A program made the position numbers and the translations under genes. Below the pieces are notes generated by a model. That model was not told the origin of the DNA, did no database searches, and worked only from the letters and a program-made list of their open reading frames with translations. DNA of 64,000 nt from assembly GCA_009846005.1 (NCBI GenBank), contig VXYL01000016.1, forward strand, positions 72,256-136,255. The letters are read 5' to 3'. The DNA is from Gammaproteobacteria bacterium. Its GTDB lineage: Bacteria > Pseudomonadota > Gammaproteobacteria > Pseudomonadales > Azotimanducaceae. Position 1 is the stretch's first letter. Every line of letters begins with the position of its first letter. This document shows, piece by piece, positions 29,170-38,750 of this stretch.

Positions 29170-29861
29170 CCGGCCGGCGCTGCCAGCTCGTCGCGCATGG
29201 CACGGATGACCGAACTGTAGTCATCAACGCGCGAACCGGCACCGGCGGGGACCCCGAAGATGGCGGATCCGGCGACGAACGTGTCGGCGCCGGCCGCTGC
29301 CGCGTCGGCGATGTTGTCGATCTTGATGCCGCCGTCGATTTCGAGCCGGATGTCGCGACCGCTAGCGTCGATGGCGCGGCGTGCGGCCTCGACCTTGCCG
29401 AGTGACGACGGTATGAAGGCCTGACCGCCGAAGCCGGGGTTGACCGACATGATGAGCACGAGGTCGACGGCGTCGATCAGCGGCTCCAGCGAGGCGAGCG
29501 GCGTCCCCGGGTTGAACACGAGCCCCGCCCGGGCGCCACGCTCGTGAATCAGCCCGAGTGAACGGTGCGGGTGTTCGCTCGCTTCGGGATGGAACGACAC
29601 GATATCCGCCCCGGCATCGGCGAATGCGGCGATCAGGCTGTCCACGGGCTTGACCATGAGATGGACGTCGACGGGTGCCCTAACGCCGTGCCGACGCAGG
29701 GATTCGAGCACCAGCGGGCCGACGCTGAGGTTCGGCACGTAGTGGTTGTCCATGACGTCGAAGTGGATCGCATCGGCACCTGCGGCGACCACGTCGTCGA
29801 CCTCCTGACCGAGCTTGGCGAAGTCGGCGGCAAGGATTGAAGGAGCGATCCAAGGTTCCAC
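29166..29861 (-). CDS. rpe: Ribulose-phosphate 3-epimerase
   Basis: Rpe interconverts ribulose 5-phosphate and xylulose 5-phosphate in the pentose phosphate pathway. The 231-residue TIM barrel has [30 protein letters not shown] (catalytic Asp, metal His), [26 protein letters not shown] and [12 protein letters not shown]. The GTG at 29861 is the only plausible start ([13 protein letters not shown]). It follows murU after 35 bp and overlaps gph by 4 bp. Confidence 0.96.
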   Translation of the reverse strand: MEPWIAPSILAADFAKLGQEVDDVVAAGADAIHFDVMDNHYVPNLSVGPLVLESLRRHGVRAPVDVHLMVKPVDSLIAAFADAGADIVSFHPEASEHPHRSLGLIHERGARAGLVFNPGTPLASLEPLIDAVDLVLIMSVNPGFGGQAFIPSSLGKVEAARRAIDASGRDIRLEIDGGIKIDNIADAAAAGADTFVAGSAIFGVPAGAGSRVDDYSSVIRAMRDELAAPAG

Positions 29862-29896
29862 GGCGAGTTCAGCACCGCGCTTCGGTGGCGCGCATT

Positions 29897-30565
29897 CTAC
29901 GCCGTCAGACGGCGCGCCCGCTTGAGTTGCTCATGCGTGCCGATATCGATCCAGGTTCCGGTGAAGATCTCGCCTGTCACCTCGCCCGCGTGCGCCGCGC
30001 GGAACAGGGGATCGGTAAGCGGGAAAGCGCCGTCGGGAGTATCGGCGAACAACGACTCGTCGAGCACGGCGATCCCGCAATAGGTCAGGTCGCTGGCGGC
30101 GCCGCGCCGGACCCGGGCGGCACCAGCGGCCGTTTCGAGGTGAAAGTCCGCACGGTCCTTGTGCGCCGGGGTTGGGGTCAGCACGAGGTGCGCCTTCGCG
30201 GCATGCACATCGGTCAGGTCGCGAAACGCGTAGTTGGTCCAGATGTCTCCGTTCAGCACCACGAACGGTCCCGGAAGGAGGTCGGGAAGCGCCTTCTTGA
30301 TCCCTCCGCCGGTATCGAGCAGCTCCGGTTCGCGGCTGTAGCGGATTCGGATCCCAAGGTCGATGCCGGTACCGAGTGCCCGTTCGATCGCGTCGCCGAG
30401 ATGGTGCAGATTGACAACCACGTCGCGGATGCCAGCGCGGCGCAGCCAGCGAAGCTGGTGGACGATCAACGGCTCGCCAGCGAGGGGGACGAGCGGTTTG
30501 GGGATGCGTTCGGTGAGCGGCCGCAGGCGTTCGCCACGGCCGGCTGCGAGGATCATCGCCCGCAC
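29897..30565 (-). CDS. murU: N-acetylmuramate-alpha-1-phosphate uridylyltransferase
   Basis: MurU makes UDP-MurNAc from MurNAc-1-phosphate in the cell-wall recycling route that bypasses de novo (fosfomycin-sensitive) synthesis. The 222-residue nucleotidyltransferase has [20 protein letters not shown] (nucleotide loop and catalytic Lys), VVLNGDIWT (metal Asp) and [11 protein letters not shown]. Its pairing with amgK, overlapping by 13 bp, identifies it as MurU rather than a mannose-1-phosphate enzyme. Confidence 0.93.
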   Translation of the reverse strand: MRAMILAAGRGERLRPLTERIPKPLVPLAGEPLIVHQLRWLRRAGIRDVVVNLHHLGDAIERALGTGIDLGIRIRYSREPELLDTGGGIKKALPDLLPGPFVVLNGDIWTNYAFRDLTDVHAAKAHLVLTPTPAHKDRADFHLETAAGAARVRRGAASDLTYCGIAVLDESLFADTPDGAFPLTDPLFRAAHAGEVTGEIFTGTWIDIGTHEQLKRARRLTA

Positions 30566-31536
30566 GAATCCTCCTCGAGCCGATCAACCACGCGCGGAAG
30601 CAACTCGACGCCGATCCAGTCCGCGAATTCGGCAGTCTCGGGGTAGTGCCGTGCGAGTCGAGACACGCGGCCCAGAACCGGCGCGATGTCGCCGAGATGG
30701 CTGGATCGCCCGCGGCCCAGGTACAGACGGGCGAATATGCCGACCGCCTTGAGCTGGCGTTGGATCGCGGTGAGATCGAACGCGCGGTTGAACGTGGACT
30801 CCGCGCAATGGAGGTCTGCCAAGGCAAAGAAATGCTGCCGCCAGGTCGCGATCCGGGCTTCATCGAACTCGACATAGCAGTCACGTAGCAGCGATGCGAT
30901 GTCGTAGCAGGCGGGGCCGAAGAGCGCGTCCTGGAAGTCGACGATGCCGACCGTGGCGTCGTTTCTCCAGATCAGGTTGCGGCAGTGGTAGTCGCGATGC
31001 ACCGTGCGCGGCGGCACGCTTTGCGTCGCCTCGATCAAGGCGTCCGCGACACCGTCGTACGCCGGGGGAACATCGATACCGACGAGACGTCCAAGTAGCC
31101 AATCGGTGAAGATCGCGAGTTCGTCCGCAAAGCGCGTCGTCGTATAGGGCGGGATGTCGTCGCTCACCACGGTCTGCAGCTTGACGAGATCGACCACGGC
31201 GGCCTCGACAGCCACGTCGATCTCGCCACCCGCGTAGGCTGCGGCGAAATCGCGCTCGCCAAGGTCTTCGAGGAGTAGCATCCCGCGGTCGAAGTCGACC
31301 GCGTGTACCTGGGGAGTACGGAGCCCGTGTTTCCTGAACAGGTCCGTTAGGCGGGCGAAGCGCGGGTTATCCTCGGTATCCGGCGGCGACAGCATGGCAA
31401 CGAAGGTGGATACGCCCGTCGAGACCCGAAAGAACTGCCGCGTGCTGGCTTCTGCCGGCAGGCGGGTCAGATCGATGCGGCCCGTGTCGAGCGTTCGTTC
31501 GACCCAGGCGGCGAGTTCGGCGACGTCTTGGCTCAC
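30553..31536 (-). CDS. amgK: N-acetylmuramate/N-acetylglucosamine anomeric kinase
   Basis: AmgK phosphorylates recycled MurNAc at C1 for MurU. The GTG at 31536 gives a 327-residue protein of the aminoglycoside-phosphotransferase fold: catalytic HRDYHCRNLIW and metal-binding VGIVDFQDALFGPACYDIAS are both intact, with LLLEDLGERDF as the hinge. It is transcribed away from lptD, the same arrangement as in Pseudomonas, but the two start codons are only 7 bp apart, so each promoter must lie in the other gene or further inside. Confidence 0.93.
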   Translation of the reverse strand: MSQDVAELAAWVERTLDTGRIDLTRLPAEASTRQFFRVSTGVSTFVAMLSPPDTEDNPRFARLTDLFRKHGLRTPQVHAVDFDRGMLLLEDLGERDFAAAYAGGEIDVAVEAAVVDLVKLQTVVSDDIPPYTTTRFADELAIFTDWLLGRLVGIDVPPAYDGVADALIEATQSVPPRTVHRDYHCRNLIWRNDATVGIVDFQDALFGPACYDIASLLRDCYVEFDEARIATWRQHFFALADLHCAESTFNRAFDLTAIQRQLKAVGIFARLYLGRGRSSHLGDIAPVLGRVSRLARHYPETAEFADWIGVELLPRVVDRLEEDSCGR

Positions 31537-31543
31537 GCGACGA

Positions 31544-33829
31544 TTGTCTCCAAGAAGGCCTAGGATTGCATGGCCGTGGCTAGTGCTCGCGGCACCCCTG
31601 GTCATGGGCCAGGAGCTTGCCGACGCGCTTTGGCAGGACGATGTCGCCGCCCTTGCGAACCCCTGGCGCTGCCCGGGTCGATACACATCGCCACCGATGC
31701 CGTTTCCCCTGGAACTGGAAAGTGCCTCGCTGCCACTGGTGGCGACTGCGCAGTCGTACAGTTCGCTGGACTCGCGCGTCGACGCGACCGGAGGCGTTGT
31801 GATCCGACAAGGCAACCGACTGCTGGCGGCAGGTTCCGCGACGTTCGACGACGCCACGTCGTTGGCGCGGGCGACCGGGAACGTGCGCTTCGACGAGCCG
31901 GGTTTCAGCGTGCTGGGGACGAGCGCGACCGTGGACTTCGGAGCCTCGCACGCCCGCGTCGACGAAGCGGAGTTCGTGCTAACCGACCGTCAACTGCGGG
32001 GCCAGGCGGATACGCTCGAGAGGCGCGACGATGTACTCGAACTCGACTCGGCGACGGTGACGAGTTGCCCGCCGGGAGGGGCGACCTGGCAGATCCGAGC
32101 CCGATCGGTTCGCCTCGATACCGATTCGAACGTTGCGACGTCGCGCCACGCTCGCCTGGTGCTTGGCCGCGTACCCGTCTTCTACGCCCCCTATCTGCGT
32201 TTTCCCGTGAGCGGCCGGCGAACGAGCGGGTTCCTGGTCCCGGATTTCTACCGGGGGCGGGACGGCTTTGACCTGTCGGTCCCCTACTACTTCAACTTGG
32301 CGCCCAACTACGACGCGACGCTGACGCCTCGATGGATCGCCGAGCGCGGCCTTGGCCTCGAAGGCGAGGTGCGGCATCGAACCCGAACTGCGAATACGCG
32401 CCTCGATGCATCCTTCCTCAGGGAGGATCGCCAATACGACGGGGAATTCGGCCGCGCCGACTCTCGATCTGCGGGCGCGTTCTCGCCGTCGGATCGCTGG
32501 GCACTCGGGGTCGATCATCGCGGCCGCCGGGGGCGCCTGCGAACCGAAATCGACTACGCCGCGGTGAGCGACAACGACTACTTCGTCGACTTCGCGGTGG
32601 AACAGGGGCTCGCCAGCCGCGTTGCCCTCGAACGGCGGGGGGAGATCGAATACGCGCGCGGTGGTTTCGTCGGTCGACTCCTGGCGCAGAGGTTTCAACG
32701 CCTGGAATCCGGTCGAGAGTCCTATCAACGCCTTCCCGAGGTCGGCGTTTCCTACGCAGGGCCGCTCATCGGACCGCTCGGCTGGTCGATGGGTGCGACG
32801 GGCGCGTGGTTCGACTCGCCGACGGGGACATCGATCACGGGGAGACGCTATCACGTCGATCCGCGGTTGCAGCTCACGCTGAACCGGCCGTGGGGATTCC
32901 TCAAGATGTCGGGCGGTATGCGCGGTACGCGCTACGATCTCTCCGGTGTGCCGCAGGGTGTCGATCCGCGACCCCGCCGCACGCTCGGGGTCGGTGCACT
33001 CGACGCCGGGCTTGTCTTCGAGCGCGATGTCTCGCTCGCTAGCGGGCCCGCCACTCAAACGTTGGAGCCGCGCCTTTACTACCTGCGCCAGTCGCACGCG
33101 GACCAGGAACATCTGCCCGTTTTCGACGCGGCGGAGCTGACGTTCTCGTATCGGCAGCTGTTTCGCGACAACCGGTACGCGGGCCTCGACCGGATCGAGG
33201 ATGCCGACCGCGTTTCATTGGGCGTGGTGTCGCGGCTGTTCAACGCCATGGGAAGCGAAGTGATGACGGCTCGGCTTGGGACGATGGTCCACCTCGATGA
33301 GCCCCGGGTCATGCTGGGCGGACCGAGGCAGATGGACCCCGAGGTGGTCGGGGAGTTGTCGGGTCGTCTCGGGCGGGTGCGCGTTATCTCGAGGCTTGCA
33401 TGGGACGTCGGCGGGGACGAACTAGGCGAACTCGGCACGGGACTGTCCTACCGCCGGGATGCACGCCGCATGGTCAACCTCGCCTACCGGCGGCGTTTCC
33501 CGGACGTCGACCAGACCGACTTGTCGTTTCACTGGCCAATCCCCGGCATCGGCGAACGCGTCAGCGCGTTCGCGCGATGGAACCATGACTGGCGTCATGG
33601 TCAAAACATCGAGTCCTTTGCGGGATTCGCCTACGCGAACTGCTGCCTGGCGGTGAAGCTGCTTTGGCATCGGACCATCGATGCACCGCGCAATCTGCCG
33701 GAGGGCGTGCGGGGAAGCCACGACGGATTGATGGTTCAGGTCTCGCTCAAGGGATTGGGAGGATTCGGCTCGAAGGTTGATTCTCGGCTGGTTCGTGGCA
33801 TAAAGGGCTACCGTCCCGGTGGTACATAG
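31544..33829 (+). CDS. lptD: LPS-assembly protein LptD
   Basis: LptD is the outer-membrane barrel that, with LptE, inserts lipopolysaccharide. The TTG at 31544 gives a signal peptide (basic SPRRPRIA, then a hydrophobic run) and 761 residues; the frame is open upstream but other starts do not make a signal. After the signal comes the OstA/LptA-like beta-jellyroll (about 65-185, TGGVVIRQGNRLLAAGSA through LELDSATVTSCPPG), then the barrel with YLRFPVSGRRTSGFLVPDF and YYFNLAPNYDATLTPRW. The conserved C-terminal cysteine pair is seen in YANCCLAVKLLWHR; N-terminal partners are in CPGRY and SCPPG, as expected for its disulfide maturation. Confidence 0.93.
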   Translation: MSPRRPRIAWPWLVLAAPLVMGQELADALWQDDVAALANPWRCPGRYTSPPMPFPLELESASLPLVATAQSYSSLDSRVDATGGVVIRQGNRLLAAGSATFDDATSLARATGNVRFDEPGFSVLGTSATVDFGASHARVDEAEFVLTDRQLRGQADTLERRDDVLELDSATVTSCPPGGATWQIRARSVRLDTDSNVATSRHARLVLGRVPVFYAPYLRFPVSGRRTSGFLVPDFYRGRDGFDLSVPYYFNLAPNYDATLTPRWIAERGLGLEGEVRHRTRTANTRLDASFLREDRQYDGEFGRADSRSAGAFSPSDRWALGVDHRGRRGRLRTEIDYAAVSDNDYFVDFAVEQGLASRVALERRGEIEYARGGFVGRLLAQRFQRLESGRESYQRLPEVGVSYAGPLIGPLGWSMGATGAWFDSPTGTSITGRRYHVDPRLQLTLNRPWGFLKMSGGMRGTRYDLSGVPQGVDPRPRRTLGVGALDAGLVFERDVSLASGPATQTLEPRLYYLRQSHADQEHLPVFDAAELTFSYRQLFRDNRYAGLDRIEDADRVSLGVVSRLFNAMGSEVMTARLGTMVHLDEPRVMLGGPRQMDPEVVGELSGRLGRVRVISRLAWDVGGDELGELGTGLSYRRDARRMVNLAYRRRFPDVDQTDLSFHWPIPGIGERVSAFARWNHDWRHGQNIESFAGFAYANCCLAVKLLWHRTIDAPRNLPEGVRGSHDGLMVQVSLKGLGGFGSKVDSRLVRGIKGYRPGGT

Positions 33830-34193
33830 CGCGACGACCGAGCGGGAAACCCGGGAGCGTCGGGGCAACAGGAAGATGAACATGACACGTCTAGGAAAAA
33901 CGCGCCTCGCATGGAACAAGCGCCAAAGGGAGCTTGCGACCGTGGCGTTTGGTCCATGCGAGGTCGGTGTGGCTGGGCCGGAGGCGAACCCGGCACATAG
34001 CGAAGCGAAGTGCCGGGCCGGCTTTGGGGCGCTTCCATGGAGCACATCCGCAACCCGTGAAACTGCATGGCCAATCGTAGAGGCGACGCTGGTCGTCGCC
34101 CGCGCATGCGCCTCGTGGGTCGGCGGGACGGGACAAGCCCGTCCCCTACGGCTCGCTCCCTGCACGACCGCACCCTGGCCCCAAGCGTGGGCG
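33830..34193. other. Long lptD-surA spacer holding a hairpin and a repeat
   Basis: This 364-bp gap contains no convincing gene. At 33989-34017 there is an 8-bp stem (CCCGGCAC/GTGCCGGG, 13-base loop), possibly an attenuator for read-through from lptD. At 34076-34150 lies a dispersed repeat. The surA frame happens to be open through all of it, back to 33819, but the translated sequence is just the repeat and looks non-coding. In relatives lptD and surA are almost adjacent, so the spacer looks acquired. Confidence 0.6.
34076..34150 (+). repeat. Composite hairpin repeat copy 6, upstream of surA
   Basis: CGTAGAGGCGACG pairs with CGTCGCC across a 5-base loop, and GGGACGGG pairs with CCCGTCCC across ACAAG; the copy ends CCCCTACG. 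It lies 44 bp before the chosen surA start, in frame with it and without stops. Confidence 0.85.
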
Positions 34194-35510
34194 GTGGCGT
34201 CGGCGATGATTGTTTTTGTCGCCGGGGTCTCAGTCGCCGCGGCCGAACGGGGGACCCTCGATAGCATCGTCGCCATCGTCAACGACGACGTGGTGCTCAA
34301 GAGCGAATACGATGATCGGCTCGCGGAGTGGATGGTCCGACTGAACGAGTCGGAGCGGAACGACCCGCAGATCGTCAGCACGGTGCGCAGCCAGGTGCTC
34401 GAGCAACTCATCGCAGAGAGCATTCAGCTCCAGGAGGCGGAACTGCGAGGAATCGAGGTGGATGACGAGACGTTGACGCGTGCCGTCACGGGCTTCGCCC
34501 GCGAGAACAACATGACGCTGGAGGAGTTCATCGCCGACGTAGCGGCGCAAGGCAGTTCCTACCGGGCGCTGCGCGAGCGGATTCGCCACGACATCATTAT
34601 CGATCGTGTGCAACGGGCGGTCGTCAACCGCCGGGTCTTCATTGCCGAGCGCGACATCGACGAATTGCTTGCGTCGCCGTTCTTCGAGGAAGCGATTTCG
34701 GACGAGTACCGCCTTGGGCACATACTCCTCGAGGTCACGGCGGAGATGACGGCCGCGGAGATCGAAGCGGTTCGCGCCAAGGCGGACGGTCTCGCTGCTG
34801 ACCTGCGCGCGGGCGCCGACTTTGCGGCGACGGCGACAGAGCACTCCGGCGCGCCCACCGCGGCCAACGGCGGCGATTTGGGTTGGCGAAAGGAGAGCCG
34901 GATTCCCAGCCGCTTCGCCGAAGACGTCGTCGACTTGGAAATCGGTGCCGTGGCGGATCCCGTCCAGGACTCGTCCGGGTTCCACATCGTGAAGATGATC
35001 GACCGCCGGGGCGCTTCCCAGCAACGCGTGGAGCAGACCCTCGTCCGGCACATCCTGCTGTCGCCGTCGGCCATCCGCTCGGACGAGCAGACCCGCGCCG
35101 CCATCGAGGCGATTCGCGGTCGAATCGTCGCTGGCGAGGACTTCGCCGAATTGGCGCAGGAGTATTCCGAGGATCCCGGCACGCGACTGGCGGGCGGCGA
35201 CTTGGGCTGGACGACGACGGAGAATCTCGATCCCGCGTTCCAGAGGATGATGAACCTAACGGGGGTGGACGAGCTCTCCGAGCCGTTCGAGAGTTCCTTC
35301 GGCTGGCACATTCTGGAAGTTCAAGGACGACGTCAGCAGGACATCAGCGAAGAGTCCCGCCGCAACTACGCCGCGCAGCGGCTTTTGGAAAAGCGCTTCA
35401 GCGAACGGCTCGACGAGTGGTTGACGGAGATCCGCGACGAGGCGTTCGTCGAGCGACGTGCGAACGTATCCGGGCAGCAGGGCGATTCGGCCGCGCCGTT
35501 CGGCGGTTGA
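34194..35510 (+). CDS. surA: Periplasmic chaperone / peptidyl-prolyl isomerase SurA
   Basis: SurA escorts outer-membrane proteins, LptD included, across the periplasm. From the GTG at 34194 (an ATG follows at 34206) the protein has 438 residues: hydrophobic signal IVFVAGVSVAAAERG, N-terminal helical domain (IVAIVNDDVVLKSEYDDRL, VLEQLIAESIQLQEAE), two parvulin domains (about 180-280, GHILLEV...GGDLGWRKES; about 290-395, RHILLSPSAIR...GGDLGWTTTEN) and the returning C-terminal helix. The signal lacks the usual basic start, so the true N terminus may lie upstream of, or have been displaced by, the repeat. pdxA, which normally follows, is missing. Confidence 0.9.
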   Translation: MASAMIVFVAGVSVAAAERGTLDSIVAIVNDDVVLKSEYDDRLAEWMVRLNESERNDPQIVSTVRSQVLEQLIAESIQLQEAELRGIEVDDETLTRAVTGFARENNMTLEEFIADVAAQGSSYRALRERIRHDIIIDRVQRAVVNRRVFIAERDIDELLASPFFEEAISDEYRLGHILLEVTAEMTAAEIEAVRAKADGLAADLRAGADFAATATEHSGAPTAANGGDLGWRKESRIPSRFAEDVVDLEIGAVADPVQDSSGFHIVKMIDRRGASQQRVEQTLVRHILLSPSAIRSDEQTRAAIEAIRGRIVAGEDFAELAQEYSEDPGTRLAGGDLGWTTTENLDPAFQRMMNLTGVDELSEPFESSFGWHILEVQGRRQQDISEESRRNYAAQRLLEKRFSERLDEWLTEIRDEAFVERRANVSGQQGDSAAPFGG

Positions 35511-35590
35511 CGCCACACCCGACCCGCCGAAGTCGGCGCGCGGGATCCTGGTGTCCTCGCCGCGCAATGCGCGATAGACGTCGGGCCGCG

Positions 35591-36376
35591 ATGGGTATGG
35601 CGCGCTCAGCGAAGCAGCGGGCCCTCGGTCAGCATTTCCTCACCGACACGTCCGCCCTCGACCGGGTATTCGCGGTTCTCGACATCGACGCATCGGATCA
35701 CGTCCTCGAGATTGGTCCCGGCGCAGGCGCGCTCACGATGCGGTTGGGTAAGGAAGCCGGGTCCGTCGTTGCCGTCGAAGTCGACCGCAACCTCGCGACA
35801 TCGCTGCAGGCGCGACTCCCCCAGGTCGAAGTCGTTTGCGCCGACGCCCTCAAGGCGGATCTTGCCGGGCTGCTCGACCGGGCTGGTGAGCGCCGTCGAC
35901 GCGTGGTCGGGAACCTGCCCTACAACATCGCGAGCCCGCTGCTAACTCGCCTGTTCGAAGCGGGTGCCGAGGACATGCACTTCATGGTGCAGGCCGAAGT
36001 TGCGCGGCGACTCGCTGCGGCACCCGGATCCAAGACCTACGGGCGGTTGTCCGTCATCGCACAGTGGCATTGCCGGATCGAATTGCTCTTCGAGCTTGGA
36101 CCCGGGAGCTTCTCACCGCCGCCGAAAGTGCGTTCGGCCTTCGTACGGCTCGAGCCGCTCCCCGATCGGCTGGCGTGCGATGCGGCCGCGCTTCGCCGCG
36201 TGGTGCGCACGGCGTTTGCGAAGCGCCGAAAAACCCTGGCCAATGCCTTAGAATCCCTGCCCGTCGATTGGAGCGCGCTGCGCATCGACCCGAAGGACAG
36301 ACCGGAGAACTTGAGCGTCGCTGACTTCGTTGCGATCGCCAATGGTCTACCCGCCAACGTTGGACGACCGAGTTGA
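35591..36376 (+). CDS. rsmA: 16S rRNA dimethyladenosine transferase (KsgA)
   Basis: RsmA dimethylates A1518 and A1519 in helix 45 of 16S rRNA late in 30S assembly. The 261-residue protein has LGQHFLTD, the SAM site DHVLEIGPGAGALTMRLG, acidic VVAVEVDRN, catalytic RVVGNLPYNIASPLLTRLF and the C-terminal FSPPPKVRSAFVRLEP and RRKTLANAL. ATG at 35591 is preferred; in-frame ATGs at 35567 and 35597 are alternatives. It lies 80 bp after surA and overlaps apaG by 35 bp. Confidence 0.96.
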   Translation: MGMARSAKQRALGQHFLTDTSALDRVFAVLDIDASDHVLEIGPGAGALTMRLGKEAGSVVAVEVDRNLATSLQARLPQVEVVCADALKADLAGLLDRAGERRRRVVGNLPYNIASPLLTRLFEAGAEDMHFMVQAEVARRLAAAPGSKTYGRLSVIAQWHCRIELLFELGPGSFSPPPKVRSAFVRLEPLPDRLACDAAALRRVVRTAFAKRRKTLANALESLPVDWSALRIDPKDRPENLSVADFVAIANGLPANVGRPS

Positions 36377-36749
36377 CCCAGTGAACGGATTTGAAGTCAG
36401 CGTCGAGCCGCGCTACATCCTTGCGGAGTCGGACCCCGCCAAGTCCCGTTTCGTGTTCGCCTACACGATCACCATCGCCAACCACGGCGAAGAAGCGGCG
36501 CAGCTACTCAATCGGTATTGGCTGATCACCAACGGGGATGGCAAACGCGAGGAAGTGCGCGGCCCGGGCGTGGTCGGCAATCAGCCACGCATCGCGCCCG
36601 GCGAGGCGTTTCGGTACACGAGCGCCTGCGTTTTGGAGACGGCGGTGGGATCCATGGAAGGCCACTACGAGTTCGTGAGCGACGGCGGCGCGCGTTTCGA
36701 GGTCCCCATCCCGACGTTCTCCCTGGCCGTCCCAGACGCCGTGCATTGA
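36342..36749 (+). CDS. apaG: ApaG protein (Co2+/Mg2+ efflux-associated, DUF525)
   Basis: The 135-residue ApaG has an immunoglobulin-like fold with the family blocks RFVFAYTITIANHGEEAAQLL, RYWLITNGDGKREEVRGPGV, QPRIAPGEAFRYTSA and GSMEGHYEFV. Its biochemical role is unclear; it is linked to cobalt and magnesium handling and pyrophosphate binding. ATG 36342 gives about ten residues more than the E. coli protein; a GTG at 36381 would match its length better. It sits between rsmA and apaH as usual. Confidence 0.93.
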   Translation: MVYPPTLDDRVDPVNGFEVSVEPRYILAESDPAKSRFVFAYTITIANHGEEAAQLLNRYWLITNGDGKREEVRGPGVVGNQPRIAPGEAFRYTSACVLETAVGSMEGHYEFVSDGGARFEVPIPTFSLAVPDAVH

Positions 36750-37600
36750 GCGGCGACCGCGGAACTATCTCGGGCGCCGACCGTCCGACACGGGGTTCCA
36801 CCTACGTGGTGGGCGACATCCAGGGATGTTTCGAAAGTCTCGAAGCGCTTCTCGTCGAGGTTGGCTTCGGCGATGCCGACCGGCTGTGGTGCGTCGGCGA
36901 CCTGGTCAACCGCGGCCCGGATTCACTTGGCGTACTGCGTTTCGCGCACGGTCTTGGCGAACGGTTTGCCTGCGTGCTCGGCAACCACGATCTGCACTTT
37001 CTCGCCATGGTCTACGGCGGCCACCCGCACCGTGCCACCGACACGATGCAGGCTTTGCTCGATGCGCCGGACTGCGCGGAACTGGCGGACTGGTTGCGGC
37101 ATCAGCCCCTGTTCATCGACGGCGGCGGCAGGGTCGTCGTACACGCCGGCATTCCGCACATCTGGACAATGGAGATGGCGCGCGACAACGCCCGCGAAGT
37201 GGAAGCCGTGCTACGCGGACCGGGCCACGCCAGGTTCTTCGAGGCGATGTACGGCAACGAGCCCGCGCTTTGGCGCGACGATCTGGAAGGAGTGGATCGG
37301 CACCGCGCTACCGTCAACTACCTCACCCGGATGCGCCTCGTCGACATCGAGGGACGCCTGGAGTTTGGCCACAAAGGCACGCTTGACGATCTGCCCGAGG
37401 GCTACGCGCCTTGGTTCGCCTACCCGACCGAGATCGACGCGACGCTCTACTTCGGCCACTGGGCGGCGCTTGACGGCGCGACGGGACGGTCGCGGATCGT
37501 CGGTTTGGACACCGGTTGCGTCTGGGGCCGAACCATGACCGCGGTTCGCCTGGAGGACGAGGCGATGTTCAACGTGGCCGCCGCCGAAGGTTGCGCATGA
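36746..37600 (+). CDS. apaH: Symmetrical diadenosine tetraphosphatase
   Basis: ApaH splits Ap4A into two ADP. The 284-residue metallophosphatase shows [51 protein letters not shown] and [10 protein letters not shown], the full set of metal ligands. The TTG at 36746, overlapping the apaG stop, is the best start because the next candidate (GTG 36806) begins inside the first strand. The stop overlaps cca by 4 bp. Confidence 0.95.
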   Translation: MSGDRGTISGADRPTRGSTYVVGDIQGCFESLEALLVEVGFGDADRLWCVGDLVNRGPDSLGVLRFAHGLGERFACVLGNHDLHFLAMVYGGHPHRATDTMQALLDAPDCAELADWLRHQPLFIDGGGRVVVHAGIPHIWTMEMARDNAREVEAVLRGPGHARFFEAMYGNEPALWRDDLEGVDRHRATVNYLTRMRLVDIEGRLEFGHKGTLDDLPEGYAPWFAYPTEIDATLYFGHWAALDGATGRSRIVGLDTGCVWGRTMTAVRLEDEAMFNVAAAEGCA

Positions 37601-38676
37601 CAGCCCGTTCTTGGATCGATGTCGGTGGAGGCGCGACGACCTATCTCGTCGGCGGCGCAGTGCGGGACGAGTTGCTGGACCGACAACCGAGCGAGTTCGA
37701 TTGGGTCGTCGTGGGGGCCACGCCGGAGCGGATGCTGGACCACGGATTCAACCAGGTCGGTCGAGACTTTCCCGTTTTCCTCGAACCGAACTCCGGCGAG
37801 CAGTACGCCCTCGCGCGCACCGAACGCCGCACGGGACCGGGCCACGCCGACTTCGTGTGCGACGCCGCCCCGGACGTCACCTTGGAGGCCGATTTGGCGC
37901 GCCGGGATTTGACGATCAACGCCATGGCGCGGGACAGGGACGGCACTTTGATCGACCCGTGCGACGGCCAGCGCGATATCGCTGGGCGCATGCTGCGCCA
38001 CGTGTCGCCCGCGTTCGCCGAAGATCCGCTGCGGGTGTTCCGGGTGGCGCGGTTCGCCGCCCAGCTGCCGGACTTCGAGATCGCCTCCGAGACGCTGGCA
38101 GTGATGCGATCGATGGTCGATGAACTGGCGGCGCTGTCCGGCGAACGCGTCTTCGCGGAACTGCGCAGAGCGGCCGATTCGGCCCGCCCCGGGCGCTTCT
38201 TCGAGACCCTCGGCGCCGTTGGCGAGCATTGCTGGTTTCGCGACATCGACCTCCGCGCCACGGCGCGTCTGTTCGGCGCCGGGGTGTTCGCAGATGCGTC
38301 GACGGCCCTGGTCGGCATGGGCTGGGTCAACGCTCCTGCCGCCGTGGACCGGTTGTACCGAGACCTCCGCGCGCCGCGCCAGATACTCCGGGGCGCGGTT
38401 GCGCTGGCACGCCATGGCAAGACGTTGGTGCAACGAGACGTTGACGCACAAGCCCTGCTCGACGCGTTAACGGGCATCGATGCGTTCCGGCAGAACGATG
38501 TCACGCCGATCGTGCTCGCCGGTGCCGAAGCGTGCAGCGGTCGGTCGATGGCAGGCAAACGGCAATTGATCGGCGAACTGAGCGTGCTGCGGGTCGATGC
38601 GCAGCCTGGCCCGGATTACGGTGCCGCGCTGCGCCGTCGCCGCGTCAATTGGATCGCAAAACGGTGCCCACCATAG
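37597..38676 (+). CDS. cca: tRNA CCA-adding nucleotidyltransferase (Cca family)
   Basis: This class II nucleotidyltransferase adds or repairs tRNA 3' CCA. In 359 residues it has [61 protein letters not shown] and [15 protein letters not shown], matching the E. coli-type Cca, then the helical neck and body. The catalytic metal pair, DRD in E. coli, reads EFD here. The C-terminal HD phosphohydrolase domain of the E. coli enzyme is absent. The TAG stop at 38674-38676 is the first part of a dispersed repeat, so the last codons may have been trimmed by the insertion. Confidence 0.92.
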   Translation: MTARSWIDVGGGATTYLVGGAVRDELLDRQPSEFDWVVVGATPERMLDHGFNQVGRDFPVFLEPNSGEQYALARTERRTGPGHADFVCDAAPDVTLEADLARRDLTINAMARDRDGTLIDPCDGQRDIAGRMLRHVSPAFAEDPLRVFRVARFAAQLPDFEIASETLAVMRSMVDELAALSGERVFAELRRAADSARPGRFFETLGAVGEHCWFRDIDLRATARLFGAGVFADASTALVGMGWVNAPAAVDRLYRDLRAPRQILRGAVALARHGKTLVQRDVDAQALLDALTGIDAFRQNDVTPIVLAGAEACSGRSMAGKRQLIGELSVLRVDAQPGPDYGAALRRRRVNWIAKRCPP

Positions 38677-38750
38677 GGGACGGGCTTGTCCCGACCCGTT
38701 TCCCCAGCGAACGATGTCCGGCGCGGGCGGGGACAGGCCCCGGCCCTACG
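38674..38750 (+). repeat. Composite hairpin repeat copy 7, supplying the cca stop codon
   Basis: It starts TAGGGGACGGG and ends GGCCCTACG. The arms are more decayed than in other copies (CGGGCTTGTCCCG at the left, GGCGGGGACAGGCCCCG at the right). The leading TAG is the stop codon of cca. It fills the 154-bp gap between converging cca and tsaD, where plsY and folB lie in Pseudomonas. Confidence 0.7.

Noticed and set aside
33819-34193. N-terminal extension of surA by 125 residues
   Set aside because: The extension translates a dispersed repeat and spacer DNA and would bury the signal peptide.
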